From NCBI GenBank assembly GCA_025506515.1, contig CM046457.1, positions 37,024,231 to 37,088,230 of the forward strand: a stretch of DNA of 64,000 bases, read 5' to 3'. Shown here piece after piece: positions 23,231 through 35,209 of the stretch; position 1 is the stretch's first letter, and every line of letters begins with the position of its first letter. The stretch is from Flaveria trinervia (taxonomy: Eukaryota; Streptophyta; Magnoliopsida; Asterales; Asteraceae). The notes beneath the pieces are model-generated. The model ran no database searches. It had not been told where the DNA came from and was given only the letters and a program-made list of their open reading frames with translations. The position numbers and the translations under genes were made by a program.

Positions 23231-23244
23231 ATTACTCCCCCTAA
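23231..23244 (-). other. Internal polypurine tract of B
   Basis: On the minus strand TTAGGGGGAGTAAT resembles the main tract but is 5.3 kb inside the element. A has the same at 57999-58013. Extra polypurine tracts are a known Sirevirus trait. Confidence 0.65.
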
Positions 23245-24197
23245 AGTTTATGTCCACATTTGGAGAGAAACTTTAAAGTTTTAAATGTTTTGAATATTAT
23301 TTTGATTAATATTAATAATGAAGAGAAAAATCTCTATGTGGGGATCATATCAATCTTACATTACACATGTGCATCCTTTATGATTAAATGGATTATGATT
23401 ATGAACGTGAAGATTGATGGTATGTTTGTCCTCTTAAACTCATAACTAGTTGATATTTTGATGCAAATGACTTTTATCATGTTTTGGTTAATTTATTATT
23501 CAATGTGTACCTCACACACATAAGCATGAAATGATCAACCCTCCTTATACAATGCATGGTAGAACTTTTTCACAACTTTTCTTACAAGGTTACTTAAGTC
23601 ATGAAATCTCATTTTCACTGATCCTTCTTGGGATTCTTTTAATTTGATCCTTTTTCATGTTGATCCACATAGGATTCTTTTCACTTCACTTTGGAAGGTG
23701 ATCCATGATAGGATTCTTTTGTTCATTCACTTGGAATGTATTACTTTGTTCATTCATCCAATTTTTGGATGTGTTCCACATTGAGAATCTTTTGGAACAT
23801 GACATCTACACTATGTGCAAGTTTCATCAGGTCTTTGCTTAGCAAAACAAAGATGAAACATGATGTGGTGAAAGAGATTAATAAAGTATCATTACCTGGT
23901 GTGTTTAGGCTACTACACACACATGCATTCAGATAAGCCAATACATACCTGTACTTTGGGATGAATGTTTCACAATTGAATGTCTTTAATTCATCACTGC
24001 GTGTATCTTGTCTTCCAAGTTGAGCCTACCAACATATCTGGTAAGTCATTTCAGTCTTTTACATTTTGAAATTAAGCACCGTGAATGATATAACGACTGT
24101 AATTATATCATTTCCCATATTCTTTTCTTCATAAAACTTGATTTCTCTTTGTGATTTTTCTGATGTTTTAAATTGTTTTTGATGTTTTTCATAGTTT

Positions 24198-25690
24198 TTA
24201 CTCAAGGTTAATCATGCCAATTGACTGAACCAGAAATTCAAACCTACTAGGTTCAAAAGCCTTGGTAAACAAATCAGCTAATTGATTTTTTGTTAGTACT
24301 TGAATCAATTTGATTAAACCTTTTTAGCACAGTCTCTCAAAAAATGATATCTAATTTCAATATGTTTTGTTTTTGAGTGCTGAACTGGAATATTAGTTAT
24401 AAAGACAACAGCTGTATTGTCAATAGAAATTGGTGTATGCAAAAAGTTAAAACCATAATCAAGCATCTCGTTTTGAATCCAGAGAACTTGAGAGCAACAT
24501 GCTGAAGTAGCAATATACTCAGCTTCTGCTGTGGACACAAACACATTTGTCTGCTTCTTGCATTGCCAGGATACTAGTCTGGGACCAAGAAATTGACAAC
24601 CGCCAGAAGTGGATTTTCTGTTGAAGTTGCATCCTCCATAATCACTGTCTGTGTAGGCATATAGATTAAATTCTCCTTCCTTTGGATACCATAGTCCAAG
24701 AGCTGGTTTGCCCTTCAGATATTTGAATATCCTCTTGACTGCATTCACATGTGATTCTTTTGGATCAGCTTGATATCTAGCACACACACAAACACCAAAC
24801 ATAATGTCAGGCCTAGTGGCTGTTAGATACATAAGTGAACCTATCATTGATCGATAGTGAGTTTGATCCACTGATTTGCCTTCAGGGTCAGGTCCAATAT
24901 TCACTTTAGTATCAAAAGCAGTTATGATAAACTAACACCCAGCAAAGTGGAATTTCTTCAGCACGGTTTCTACATATTTTGATTGATTGATGAAGATTCC
25001 ATGTCTTGTTTGCTGGACTTGCACCCCTAGAAAGAATGTGAGTTCTCCTATAGCACTCATTTGGAACTTTGAATGCATAAGATCTTCAAATTCTTTGCAG
25101 AGTTGCTTGTTTGTCGAGCCAAATATAATGTCATCCACGTAGATCTGGACTAACAGCATGTCTTTTCCTCTTATTCTTCTAAAGAGAGTCTGATCAATCT
25201 TTCCTCTTTCATACCCATGTTCAAGAGGAAAGGATGATAGAGTCTCATACCACTTTCTTGGAGCTTGATAAAGACCATACAGAGCTTTGTCAAGCTTGTA
25301 CACTCTGTGAGGGAAATCTGGATCTTCAAAGCCAGGTGGTTGACTTACATAGACTTCTTTAGCATCTTTCCATACAAGAAGGCACACTTTACATCCATTT
25401 GATAAACAGTAAATTTCATGGACTCAAAATATGCAAGAAAGATTCTAATTGCTTCTAGTCTAGCAACAGGAGCAAACACTTTGTTATAGCCAATTCCTTC
25501 TTCCTGAGTGTATCCCTGTGCCTCTAGTCTTGCTTTATTTCTGATGACTATCCCTCTATCATCAGTCTTGTTCTTGTACAGCCATCTGGTACCGATAGGG
25601 TATTGTCCTTCGGAAGATCTAGCAGCTACCATACTTCTTGTTTCTTGAATTGAAGCAATTCTTCCTGCATTGCTTCAATCCAACTATTGT
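24198..25690 (-). pseudogene. pol: B reverse transcriptase and RNase H (broken)
   Basis: RT runs from about 25690 with RWLYKNKTDDRGIVIRNKAR, VFAPVARLEAIRIFLAY and VYQMDVKCAFLYG. It continues with KALYGLYQAPRKWYE and the catalytic YVDD at 25141-25130. RNase H follows (24904-24314) with YTDSDYGGCNFNRKSTSGG, STAEAEYIA and SIDNTAVV. It ends at the stop 24200-24198 after LTKAFEPSR-type sequence. Breaks lie near 25620, 25380, 24930 and 24320. A at 46701-48384 is the counterpart. RT sequence style (QIYVDDIIFGSTN) supports the Sirevirus lineage. Confidence 0.9.
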
Positions 25691-27360
25691 CTTGAAGCGC
25701 TTCTTTGATGTTTTTGGGTACTGTTTGACATAGAAAGCAGGAGAACAAACAGATGTTTGCAATACTAGACTTGCTTCTTGTCACCCTCTCATTAAGATCA
25801 CCAATAATGGTTTCAACTGGATGATTCTTATGTATTCTTATGGTTGGAATGGTGTCACCAGCAATAGTTACATCAAGATTGGAGACATTTAGTTCATTAT
25901 GGTCAGAGGCACAATCATCTTGTATTGTTGTTGAATTATGAAGATTGTCAACTTCAGTTTCAGTAATTGCTACATCTTCAGTAGCACTAGGTTGCTTGCA
26001 TCATTCGAAGTACCTTGAGTTTCTTTTGGATGAGAAGCCTATTTTTGATTTCTGATCTCATGTGACAAGTCATTTGAGTGAGATGGTACCAGGCTGGGAC
26101 CTTCTTCAGACAAAACACTAAGGTTTTGTGACAAGTGTCTGATGGGATCAGCTTGAAGAGGAACATCTTCATTCATATGTTCATCAGATGTAGATGGAAT
26201 CAATGGATAATTATCTCTTCTTTCTACAGTTAATGAAGTATCACCTGAATGTATATTTCTTGCATGAGACAAGTGAAATTGGTCAAATGATTTAGTAAAA
26301 GTGTCAATATCAAACAACTAATTAGGACCATTTGTAGATTTGGGAAACGAATGTTCCTTGAATTGAACATTATGGATTCATCGATAATGTTCAGTCTAGG
26401 ATTGAACACTCTATAAGCCTTTGAGATGGAAGAATAACCTACAAAAAATCCTTCATCAGACATAGATGAAAATTTTCCCAAATGATCACGGGTGTTTAAT
26501 ATTGATACTGGAGAACCAAATGATTTGAGAATCCAATAAATGGTTTCCTATGAAATATCAGTTCATAAGGTGTCATGTTACTTTCTTTAACAATCAGAGT
26601 TTGATTTTGCACAAAGCACGATGTGTTAACTGCTTCTGCCCAGAAGGTGATTGGCAGTTTAGCATCGGCTAGCATCGTTCTTGCTGCTTCAATCAGTGTT
26701 CTATTTCGCCTTTCAGCTACCCCATTTTGTTGAGGAGTTCTAGCTGCACTGAATTGATGGGCAATGCCTTGGTTGCATAAAAGGAACTCATATTTTCATT
26801 TTTGAACTCTTACCATTATCACTTCTTATTATTTTGACTTTGAGATCAAGTTGGTTTCAATTTTAGTGATAAATTCTTGAATGATTTGGGATGCTTCATT
26901 TTTATGAAGTAGGAAGAACACCCATGTGAATCGAGAAAAGTCATCAATGATCACTAAACAATATTGTTTCTTTCCCATACTTATTACGTGAGTTGGTCCA
27001 AACAGATCCATGTGAAGTAACTTCAATAGAGTATTGTTAGGTTCACCAGCTTGGTTTTGTGAGACGATTTATGTTGTTTTCCTTTGAGTCACGCTGAGCA
27101 TTGATCAATAAAATTGAATTCTTTTTTAGGAAGACCAATTACATGGTTTCCTTTGACTAACTTGTTCATATTTTTGAAGTTAATGTGCCCCAAACGTCTA
27201 TGCCAATGCTGTGACTCATCAAATGATGCTTTAGACAAAAGGCATGTTTCTTCCTTAGGTGATGCAGAACACAGGTTTAAGACATATGTATTATTCTTAC
27301 TTGGAGTCTTTAAGACAACCCATTCTTCAGGAATCTGAAATCCAGGTTTCATAATGTAGC
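25691..27360 (-). pseudogene. pol: B integrase and C-terminal linker (broken)
   Basis: The zinc-binding part is at 27352-27089 (HWHRRLGHINFKNMN ... DQCSA). The core begins near 27026 with the first Asp in LLHMDLFGP. The second Asp (IIRSDNG) lies near 26810 and the Glu in NGVAERRNRTL near 26700. A frameshift right after the second Asp and others near 27085, 26820 and 26570 break the frame. From 26481 comes the GKFSSMSDEGFFVGYSS domain and an acidic linker to RT. Integrase would insert the cDNA in nuclear DNA. Confidence 0.85.
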
Positions 27361-27620
27361 AGTGAGTGTCTGTAAAGTGAGTGGAATATTTTTGTCGTAG
27401 ATCTGAGACACGCTTGGCAGATTGAAATTCAGTTGTTCACAGTAATTCACTCTATCAAAGGTCAACATCCCATTTGTCATAGATCCTTCTCCTGTAATCC
27501 TACCACCTTCAGAATCTCCATCGAATGCCACAGTAGTTCCTTGTATGTACTTGAAATCATGAAGGAGGGAACGATCTCCAGTCATGTGTCAGGAGCATCC
27601 ACTGTCTACATACCATAGGC
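27361..27620 (-). pseudogene. pol: B protease (one stop in the active-site region)
   Basis: On the minus strand the region reads YVDSGCS, a TGA stop (Arg in related copies), then HMTGDRSLLHDF. Catalytic DSG codons are at 27606-27598. This is the aspartic protease that would cut the polyprotein. A has lost the same Asp, so B shows the older state. Confidence 0.8.
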
Positions 27621-28440
27621 TATTGACCTGTGTGGATGAACCTACAAACAAAAAGAACTAATTAGAATAAGGAACCCAAGCCACGATGGTCTTGGGTTTC
27701 CCGTTCCTATTCATGATAGTCACCTCCTGGTATTTCCCTCTGAAAAGTGATTTAGATGGAGGTGATTTGGAAGATTTTTGGTAATGAATTGGTCGAGTCA
27801 TCTCATTAACATCTACTGAGGATTCAGATGAATAATGAAATCGTTAGTCTCTATTTCTTTGTAAAAGTTTAGCCTGAGTTTCATTATAAAAGTTGGTTTT
27901 TGCTTAGGAAGGTCAAGTTTGTGTTTCATTATGAGATGATTTCTTTGACCCTTCCTTAAATCCTTTGAGTTAATTCTTCATTTGTTGATCTAGGTGTCCT
28001 AGATTGAGTATTACAAAGATGAGGTTTGATAGAATGCATCACCGTAGATGTTTTTTAGATGGACATGTGTTATGGAATTCTCAACCCCTTCTGATTGAAG
28101 TAAAAATCAGATGTATTGTGATTGTTCATGTCACAGATTGAACAATACCTATTGAAATAGCAATTTTGGTGGAGTGATTGTTCATATCACAGATAGAACA
28201 ATATTGATTGAAGAAGCATTTATCTGTCTTGTGATTGAACATGTCATAAATACTACAATACATTTGTTTGTTTCTTGAATTAGATTTTTGTTTGTGTGAC
28301 TCAACTGATACTTTCTTTTGATGAGTCACTTTCTTTTCTTTAGGTGATGAATCAGAATCAGCCCTTTTAGTAGATTTTTTCACAACACTACTTTTGTTCA
28401 GTTGTCTGGGCTGTTTCTGTTTCTTCAACCTACTTCTCAC
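27621..28440 (-). pseudogene. B linker with tandem zinc knuckles
   Basis: On the minus strand a Lys/Ser-rich stretch from 28440 leads into CX2CX4HX4C-type repeats between 28257 and about 28105: MYCSIYDMFNHKTDKC, CSICDMNNHSTK and CSICDMNNHNTSDF. The second cysteine of repeat 1 is Tyr, repeat 2 meets a one-base deletion, and repeat 3 ends in Phe. Together with A (14185-14340) this shows at least three knuckles in the ancestor. Confidence 0.68.
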
Positions 28441-29361
28441 CTCTTTCTCAAACTGGTCAACATGTTCTTTGTTACAGATATCAAACCCAACTCCCTGCCT
28501 TAATTTTGATGATTAAGGGTCTGATGAAGTTTTATGTGTTGAACTCAGTTTTGCAGTTGGTTTCTTTTTTCGTGAAACCTTTTCTGATATGCTAGAATTT
28601 TGTGGAGATACAATCTCATTATCAGAACAACTTTCAATAATGGGTTTCACTGTTTTGACATATTTCTTTTTGCCTTGTAAAACAGATGGTATGAATTTTA
28701 TAAAAGGTACAATTGCTTTTACAGGGCTTGATGGTTTCATGACATTCACTGTCTTGTCTGAGCACTCTTTGATTTTGAATGGGTGTCCTAACTTGATTGT
28801 ATCCTCATTGGTTTCAATATAAACATCAGTTTTGTTTTGAGGGTTTGTCACTTGTTTCACTACTGATTTAGGTTCCACAGTTTTAGGTTCGATTGATTCA
28901 GAGAGTGATACAGAGTCAGGCATGATAGTGTAAATGTCATTGTATGGTGGAGCACATGAATTTTACCCAATCCCTCACATGTCCTTTAGATCCTTTTGTG
29001 AATCCAGCATTTCTTGCAACTTGACTGAAGACATTTGAAACTTTTCAAGTTTCACTTCAGTCATAGATTTTTGAGCTTTAGCTTGAGCTAACTTTTCAGT
29101 AAGTAGCTCATTTTCAGCTGCAAGATTGTATTTCTCACCATGCAATTTTTCTATGTCAGAAATAAGAGATTTGATTTTGATTTGAAAACTTTTTAGTTCT
29201 CTCTTCATCATTTCTGACTTCACCTTTTCTTCTTTAATTTTATCTGCTAGTTTATGATTGTGTTCTCTATACTCTTGTAATTCATTTATGCATTTCTCAC
29301 TACAAATGTTAGTTTTTACCTCAGTAGGCATTGAAGATGGTCCATTATTGATGTGAGCCAT
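28441..29361 (-). pseudogene. B gag-protease linker with coiled coil
   Basis: Residues from 29361 (MAHINNGPSSMPTEVKTNIC) form a Lys/Glu/Leu-rich coiled coil of about 110 residues. A Pro/Ser/Lys-rich region to 28513 follows. The coiled coil matches A at 13069-13425 and is intact here over 128 codons. Stops lie near 28975 and 28513. Confidence 0.68.
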
Positions 29362-29571
29362 AAGAGCATGATTCTGGAATTGAGGCTTGACTTACTCAGC
29401 ATACACACTCCAATCACATATCCTATCATGTTTGATCACAAGGGCATTGGCAGAAGGCTGACTGCTTGCATGGGCTTGATTAGTCAGCTGTGGTTGATTT
29501 TGGTATGTTTGTTGATGATGAGAATGATGGTACTGTTGTTGTTGATTGTTTGAGTGATAGCTTGAATTGGG

Positions 29572-30451
29572 CTATGATGATGATTGACCTGGAGAGTTCC
29601 TTGAATGGTTGTTTCTTTTAGGAGCATTGCACTCTCTTAAGAAATGGCCAGTCATGCCACAGTTGAAGCATTTTACCTTGGATTTGTCATATCCAAGTTT
29701 TTTGTTCTCATTCAGGCTTAATTTTCTTCCTTTTCTGAAGAATTTCTTTGCTCTCATGGAAATCATTGCCATTTGCCACTGTAGATCCATCTCCTCAACA
29801 TCATCAGGATCTAATTCTTCTAAATCTTCTGTATTAGATGGGCAGAAGTGAGTCTTCCCCCAAGATATGCTTCAAAACTTGCAACAAAGGCATTGTAAGT
29901 TGCCTTTTGCTCTTCTGATTTTAAGTCTTCTGGAGAGATTGGAGGAGCAGTGGAGACTTTTGGTGCTTGAGCTGAAGTTGAGGGGTGATTGAATGATGGA
30001 GATGCAATGCACCCAGTATCGTTCATTTGATCTCTTGATAAGATGAAGTCATCTTCCTCTATGATGAAAGCATTTTCAACAGAAGGTGATTCTGAAGGGA
30101 ATTTGTAGGCTTCAATCACTCTTGGCCCACTCAGATTTCTGATTCGTCATCAAGTTCAAAGCTTCAATCTTTGCTATGATAATGTCTAGAGTTGTACTCT
30201 CAAGATCAAGAGTATTTTTCAGCATTGTGACATTTTGCTTAGAGCTTTCAGGTAGACTATGAAGCATTTCTTGTTAAGTTCTTTAATGTTGTATGAAACA
30301 CCCATAATTTCCAAGTCATTGACAACTATACAAATCCGTGCAATTGTTTGGATATGGATTCTCCTTTGGTGTGATGGAAGGTTTCATACTGATTGACCAG
30401 CTTGTCTTTGTTAATTTCAGCAACTTCACTGCTACCTTCACACATTATTTT
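29572..30451 (-). pseudogene. gag: B gag, C-terminal part with zinc knuckle
   Basis: This is the part of gag after the C insertion. It resumes on the minus strand at IMCEGSSEVAEINKDKLVNQ-type sequence, frameshifts near 30330 and 30130, and continues with IEAYKFPSESPSVENAF. It reaches the intact knuckle CFNCGMTGHFLREC (29670-29629). The upstream part is at 44176-44526. Confidence 0.85.
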
Positions 30452-30456
30452 GAGAG

Positions 30457-31161
30457 TGTTAGAACTGGTATTGACCGAAATACCTAGAGATTAACGTGTA
30501 AACCAGATCAAATAGTGAGGAATCCTATTTGATTGGTGATCCAATCAGTGAGAACACATGAAGAATCAATCAAGGATTGAAACTAACGTTAGAAATCGAT
30601 TGGGAATCGATCTAATGTGTTCTATGAACTTGGAGAACGAATTGGAAGGTTTCTAGATGGCTACGGTACGTCTGGAATTGTAATTGATCGAGAGTCACTG
30701 TTTTTCACGAATTGAGTTGTATTTATAGTTTGGTACTATTCAATCGTGCGACTGAACCATTAGTATGGTTCAGTCGTGCGATTGAACCATGCGGTTGATT
30801 CATTCGTATGACTGAGTGTTCAGTCGTGCGACTGAGCCAATCTTATGTTACAATCGTACGACTGATCCAGTCTCCTGGTTCAGTCATGCGACTGAGTCAA
30901 TCGTGTGAAGTTATTCATGCGTATGGTTCATCGCATGAGCCATTCGCATGAGAACTTCATTATGTTAAGTTTGAATGTATTAATTAATAAACATTATTGT
31001 AATCATTCAAGCAATCACTAACCTAATAACCAATTCAATGTCGACACATTAATGAAACATTAAACATTATAACTAACAAACTATCAATATCATTTCATTA
31101 ATCATACCAAACAAGATCTATTACATCACATATCATATCTAGGGACATACATGTATCAAAA
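30457..31161 (-). repeat. C 3' LTR (705 bp)
   Basis: Minus-strand start TTTTGATACATG at 31161 and end CCAGTTCTAACA at 30457. It carries about ten CAGTCGNNCGACTG-type palindromes at 30740-30960. The partner LTR is at 43463-44170. Confidence 0.92.
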
Positions 31162-31174
31162 AACTCCCCCTTGG
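31162..31174 (-). other. C polypurine tract
   Basis: On the minus strand CCAAGGGGGAGTT lies directly before the 3' LTR. Confidence 0.85.
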
Positions 31175-31186
31175 ACCTATATCTCT

Positions 31187-32375
31187 CTAATGTCTTGTTT
31201 TCTTCATTACCTCCTCATATTTCTTGTACTTGTCCTCTTTTGTGACTCCCGCGTGAATATCAAACGCGAAGCAAAGTCTTATGACATTTTGGAACTGGAG
31301 GGCCTGTACAATATCTTGCGTATCATAGAATAGTGCAACTTGTATAGTGTATAAACATCCTTTTCAGACAAGTTGGTAAGCACATCGGGTCGAATACTCT
31401 GATTGTATCCATTTGGCCCTCTTTATTTGAACTATGACCGCTTCTGCTGTTCTCCAATCGTAGTACCACCACTTAAAGTGTGGTGTGAAATCCTTTGTCA
31501 TTTCCCGGAGTGGGATTCTTGACATTGTGCGCGGAGGATTCCACTTCAACACTATCTTTGGTTTTCCAGTAATGGCATCCATCTCAGCTTCTAATATACC
31601 TTGTAGGTTGTTGAGGTCTGAAGTTAATCCACCTGGTGTGGTACTCTTTCTTTAGGGCAGCCTCAAACCAGCCTGACATCTTTCTCAGGTCAGCATACAA
31701 CAGCTTAGTTGGCCAGCTGGTTGAGCTCAAAACTGGTAGAGTCTTTAGATCATGTGGAAATCTAAAGTACTCTATGCCCTTCTCCTCTTAACTGCATAGA
31801 CGTTAAGGTCCTCAAAATATGCCCATGCTATAATCCTGCCTGACACCTTAAGATGTTTCTTGACTCTGTAGAGCTTGGTGTAGGCATCCTCTTCGGTGCC
31901 ACACGTTGGGCTCTAATTTCTTAAAACATGCAGCCCATACAGCCTTACGGATATCAACATCATCCTTTGAGGCTTGGGCCATTCCCTCTGTCTCTCTGAC
32001 TCTTGCTCCATTTGTCTAACACCTCAAATGTATCACCGACAAGGGATTCACCCAGATTGGGAACCACATTGCCCTCATTGTCAGCATATTGAAGATAGTG
32101 CTCTGCAGTGACATCTTCCATCTCTATTTCATCAACGTCATTTAGCTCGTCAACACAGGTAGAATTACATGTCGTAGCATCTTTCACTATTTCATCAGGA
32201 TTGAGCTTGAAATTTTCTGCCAGTTGCTCGTTTGATAGTCATGAATTATTCCCCTTCTTCAGGGGTATAACTCACGACCTTCTGACAATCCCTTGCAGAT
32301 CAAGAACCATTGTGAGTTGAGACTTGACCTGCTGAAGGGGGAGCAATATCAAACTCATCTCTTTGTAATGTGGAT
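31187..32375 (-). pseudogene. C aORF exon 2: conserved C-terminal domain
   Basis: It reads from the predicted acceptor at 32376 to the stop at 31189-31187, just before the polypurine tract. Early residues include MVLDLQGIVRR; later NFKLNPDEIVKDATTC, an acidic stretch, KVSGRIIAWAYFEDL and VYAVKR, KPKIVLKWNPPR and MTKDFTPHFKWWYYD. Frameshifts or stops lie near 32265, 31960, 31795 and 31370. D has the same domain order at 9198-10249. The A/B aORF ends in a related domain. Confidence 0.7.
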
Positions 32376-32514
32376 CTGTTTGATTTACACATTTCACACT
32401 CAAATCATTAGTAATCTATCAAACGAAATGCATTAACTTAATAAAAACATTTAATACATGGTTTTTCAATACAGAATACAAAAGTAAATAAATACATAAA
32501 CATCTACTATTTAC
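32376..32514 (-). other. Predicted 139-nt intron inside the C aORF
   Basis: Minus strand: GATATAA|GTAAAT at the donor, a TTACTAATGATTT branch-like site, and AATCAAACAG at the acceptor (AG at 32377-32376). It is AT-rich. Exon 1 ends in phase 1 as in D, and unspliced reading meets TAG at the third codon. Confidence 0.55.
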
Positions 32515-34541
32515 TTATATCCTGAATACTCAGCTCTTCACATGGAGGTGCAGAAGCAGAAGCTGGCAGATCTTGTCTGTTCTTTGATCTTTTCTCTTGC
32601 CCTGGAGCTGAGACAGATTCAGCTGCTTCTCCTCCGTCAGTGTTATCATCTTCGTGCCATTCTTCAGTTCTCTTCGTCACTTCACTCTCATCATCATCAT
32701 CATCGTCTTCATCATATCATCATTTCTGTCCCCATCCCTTATCTTAATGGTCCTCCTCGATCCTTTCAGCTTTAGCAAAATGGTCTTTTTAGCCTTTTCC
32801 AACTCCTCTATTTCTTCTGAGGTGACGCTTTGAGCTTGGAGAAGGGCTATCTCGTTGCTCTGGGCAGTCATCTGTCGGGCCTGCCTTTCTATCACTTGAG
32901 CTGCTCTACAATTGGTGAGTTTGTGCAGCAGTCAGGTCAGTAAGCTGGCGGATTGGGAGGCCTTTTCCTCATCGGCAGCCAGCAAACGCATTACCATTTG
33001 TTTAGTGCCGACAACTGTTCTTCTACCGCAACTGTAGGTAGAGGTGATCTGTAAGTGAATGAGGGATAGGCTGAGGGCTCGGTTTGGTGGCTAGTGGTGG
33101 TGGTGGTGGCTGTGGTGAATATCGGGTCAGGTCGGGATGATGGTGGTGGTGAGTGAGGGGTGAATGATGTAGTGGTGGCTGGATCTGTATTGTGGTATGT
33201 GGTTGTTGTGGGGGCTGTGGTGGCTATGGTGGTGGATGGTGTGTCTGAAGAGGTGGTAGTGGTGGTGGTGGTGGCTGTAGTGGCTGAGGTAGTAGTGATG
33301 AAGGTCAAACGACGCTTCTTCTTTGGTTTCTGCCCATGGGGTTGAGCCATCCGTTTTCTCCTTGTTCCCTTCGAGGTGGATGCTCCCCCTCCTACCCTGC
33401 CGCTTGACCCTGGAGCATAGGTCGGGTCAGTCTCTGTCTCTCCAGAGTCTCTTGGTGCTCACCAACCACCCGAAGCCATGTACTGTGGGAACCACTTTTC
33501 TTCCCACAGTCCTGGTGAGGGGCTCCTCATCAGACTCTTCTTCTTCTACTTCTGTCTCAAGGACAAAATCATGATGAAACCCAGCTGATTCGGTAACTTC
33601 TGCAGCCGGGCGGATGATGGAGGCACAACATCAGACGTAGTGCCTCTTTGTGGAACAGGCATATTGTCTCCGGCACCCCCACTATCATCATCATCTGAAT
33701 CATCAGTGGGTAGGACAATTGGCTCCACGTCGGAGTCACTATCCTCGTGACGCCATTGGCGTCTCCCCGGTGCCACATAACTTTCATCTGCTAAATGGCC
33801 AATCACCTCTTTGCCTGGGGCTTCACTTGCTTGCCCCGGTACACCACCATCCTACCCAAGTAGTGTCATCCATAAGTTCCAAAGTCACTGCATCGTGACT
33901 TCCTTGGGAGCAGAGGCAGCTTCTCATTGAATATCATCTGAAGAAACCTTGGATACATACAAAACCTTCTTTCCCTTTTGCTTCAATGTTCTCTACCAAA
34001 TAAGCAAGATCATATTCGAGAAGCTGAAGGGTGGTTCAGCACCAGAGCCACAAAGGCATTTTGTATCTGATTGATAGGTCATCGAAACCACCCCTTCTCG
34101 AAGCAATGCACTTAAGAATCACATGTGCGGCTATTTGTATTGTGGGCACAGGTTGCTCTTATTTAGCACCCCCGAGTTAATGTCCCCCCATACTTGATTC
34201 GGAGGAAACACCCTCTCACTGTCAAAGGATGTAACTTATGGGGTGAGTGGAGTCATCCCCCCAAACTCAAGGATTATCTGGATGTCAGTAGCGGTAATGT
34301 CGATAGCTTGACCCATACTGGCTTCGGATGCTATATGGCTCACGAGAGCGATCCACTGAGGCATTCTCCCAGAATGCCTGGTGTAGTGATTTGTAAGGCG
34401 TGCACGGTGTAGATATATCCTTATGTATCCTGAGCGTTTGAGGAAGGCTATAATCTCGGAGAACTTGGCCCCGCTCCGAGTTGTGTGGTCCAAATGGGCA
34501 CATATGTTGTGCTTTGGATTAAGAGACCATCTGTCAGCCAT
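32515..34541 (-). pseudogene. C aORF exon 1: N-terminal domain, Thr/Pro-rich region, acidic tail
   Basis: The ATG at 34541 opens MADRWSLNPKHNICAHLDHT, then FSEIIAFLKRSGYIRIYLHR, FWENAS (in a shifted frame) and ITATDIQIILEFGGM. These match the A/B N-terminal domain in order: HNI, LD, II.F, FW, ITEE, LQF. At 33806-33546 comes an acidic DSDVEPIVLP region. The basic MAQPHGQKPKKKRR at 33350 leads into a Thr-rich tract of about 60 residues, then EEQLSALNK and a short helical region. The acidic end follows at about 32720-32670. Frameshifts lie near 34380, 34235, 33545 and 32900. Product unknown. Confidence 0.7.
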
Positions 34542-34545
34542 TTTT

Positions 34546-34565
34546 CCTGAACACGAAACACATGA
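34546..34565 (-). other. Predicted 3' splice site before the C aORF
   Basis: Minus strand TGTGTTTCGTGTTCAG, with AG at 34548-34547, then GAAAA and the ATG at 34541. Confidence 0.6.
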
Positions 34566-34619
34566 TCATTAGTACATATACATGAGAATTCAGTTCTAAG
34601 TGTAGTGTTTCACTTCCAT

Positions 34620-34870
34620 TCTGATTCATTCATGCAATGAATCATGCGACTGGACTCATTCGGTTGTTCTTAAGTACGACTGAGTTCATTCGTTGAATGA
34701 GACATGTGATTGAGTTCAATGTGCCGACTGAGTCTCCGATTGGTTCAGTCGGCCGACTGAACTCATTCGGGTTGTTCATTCGGCCGAATGACCCAATCGC
34801 AAGGTTCGATCGTGCGATTGGAGTTCATTCGAACGACCAGTCGCTTGCCCCACTGTGCGATCGCCTGTGG
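34620..34870 (-). repeat. Palindrome array 2 of C spacer
   Basis: Dense words such as CAGTCGGCCGACTG, CATTCGGCCGAATG and CGATCGTGCGATTG, about a dozen in 250 bases, inside the predicted 35085-34547 intron. Confidence 0.8.
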
Positions 34871-35079
34871 GTCAAATCTTGACCAATTTAAGTCATTTAA
34901 CAGTGTTTAATGGTCCATTAGACTCGCCTACTTGTCACTAATAACCTATTAAACTTAATTTTAACATTTTGCTTAGTTTACGGAGGTGATTGGGTCATTT
35001 TCACAGTTCGTTCTTGATTCAATCGAGTGTCTCTTATGTAGGTTCTTTAATCTTCTGATTTTGGTAAGATTCAAGAGTA

Positions 35080-35092
35080 ATGTACCTGTAAA
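35080..35092 (-). other. Candidate 5' splice site in the C spacer
   Basis: Minus strand TTTTACAG|GTACATTA, GT at 35085-35084. D has TATAG|GTACTT at 6512. Paired with 34547 it gives a 539-nt intron; D gives 557 nt. GTACAT is a weaker donor than GTAAGT. Confidence 0.4.
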
Positions 35093-35209
35093 ATCGTCAC
35101 TCGAATGTAAGAAACTCAACAGCAATGTAAATCAGGATCTGTAGCAATTTATTGCAGAGTAACGGGAAGAATGCGATTTGGGTGCGATTTTGGTGTGGTG
35201 AGCAACATG

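Larger units (their letters stand above)
22041..24197 (-). other. B spacer between RNase H and aORF
   Basis: There is no credible ORF in 2.1 kb. It contains an internal polypurine tract (23231-23244), two good donor-like sites (CAG|GTATGT near 23950 and CAG|GTAAGT at 22914), a palindrome array and the aORF acceptor. Much of it aligns with A (48385-48658 and 57447-59691). Confidence 0.75.

Noticed and set aside
33160..33345. Val-rich plus-strand frame
   Set aside because: Antisense of the Thr-rich tract of the C aORF.
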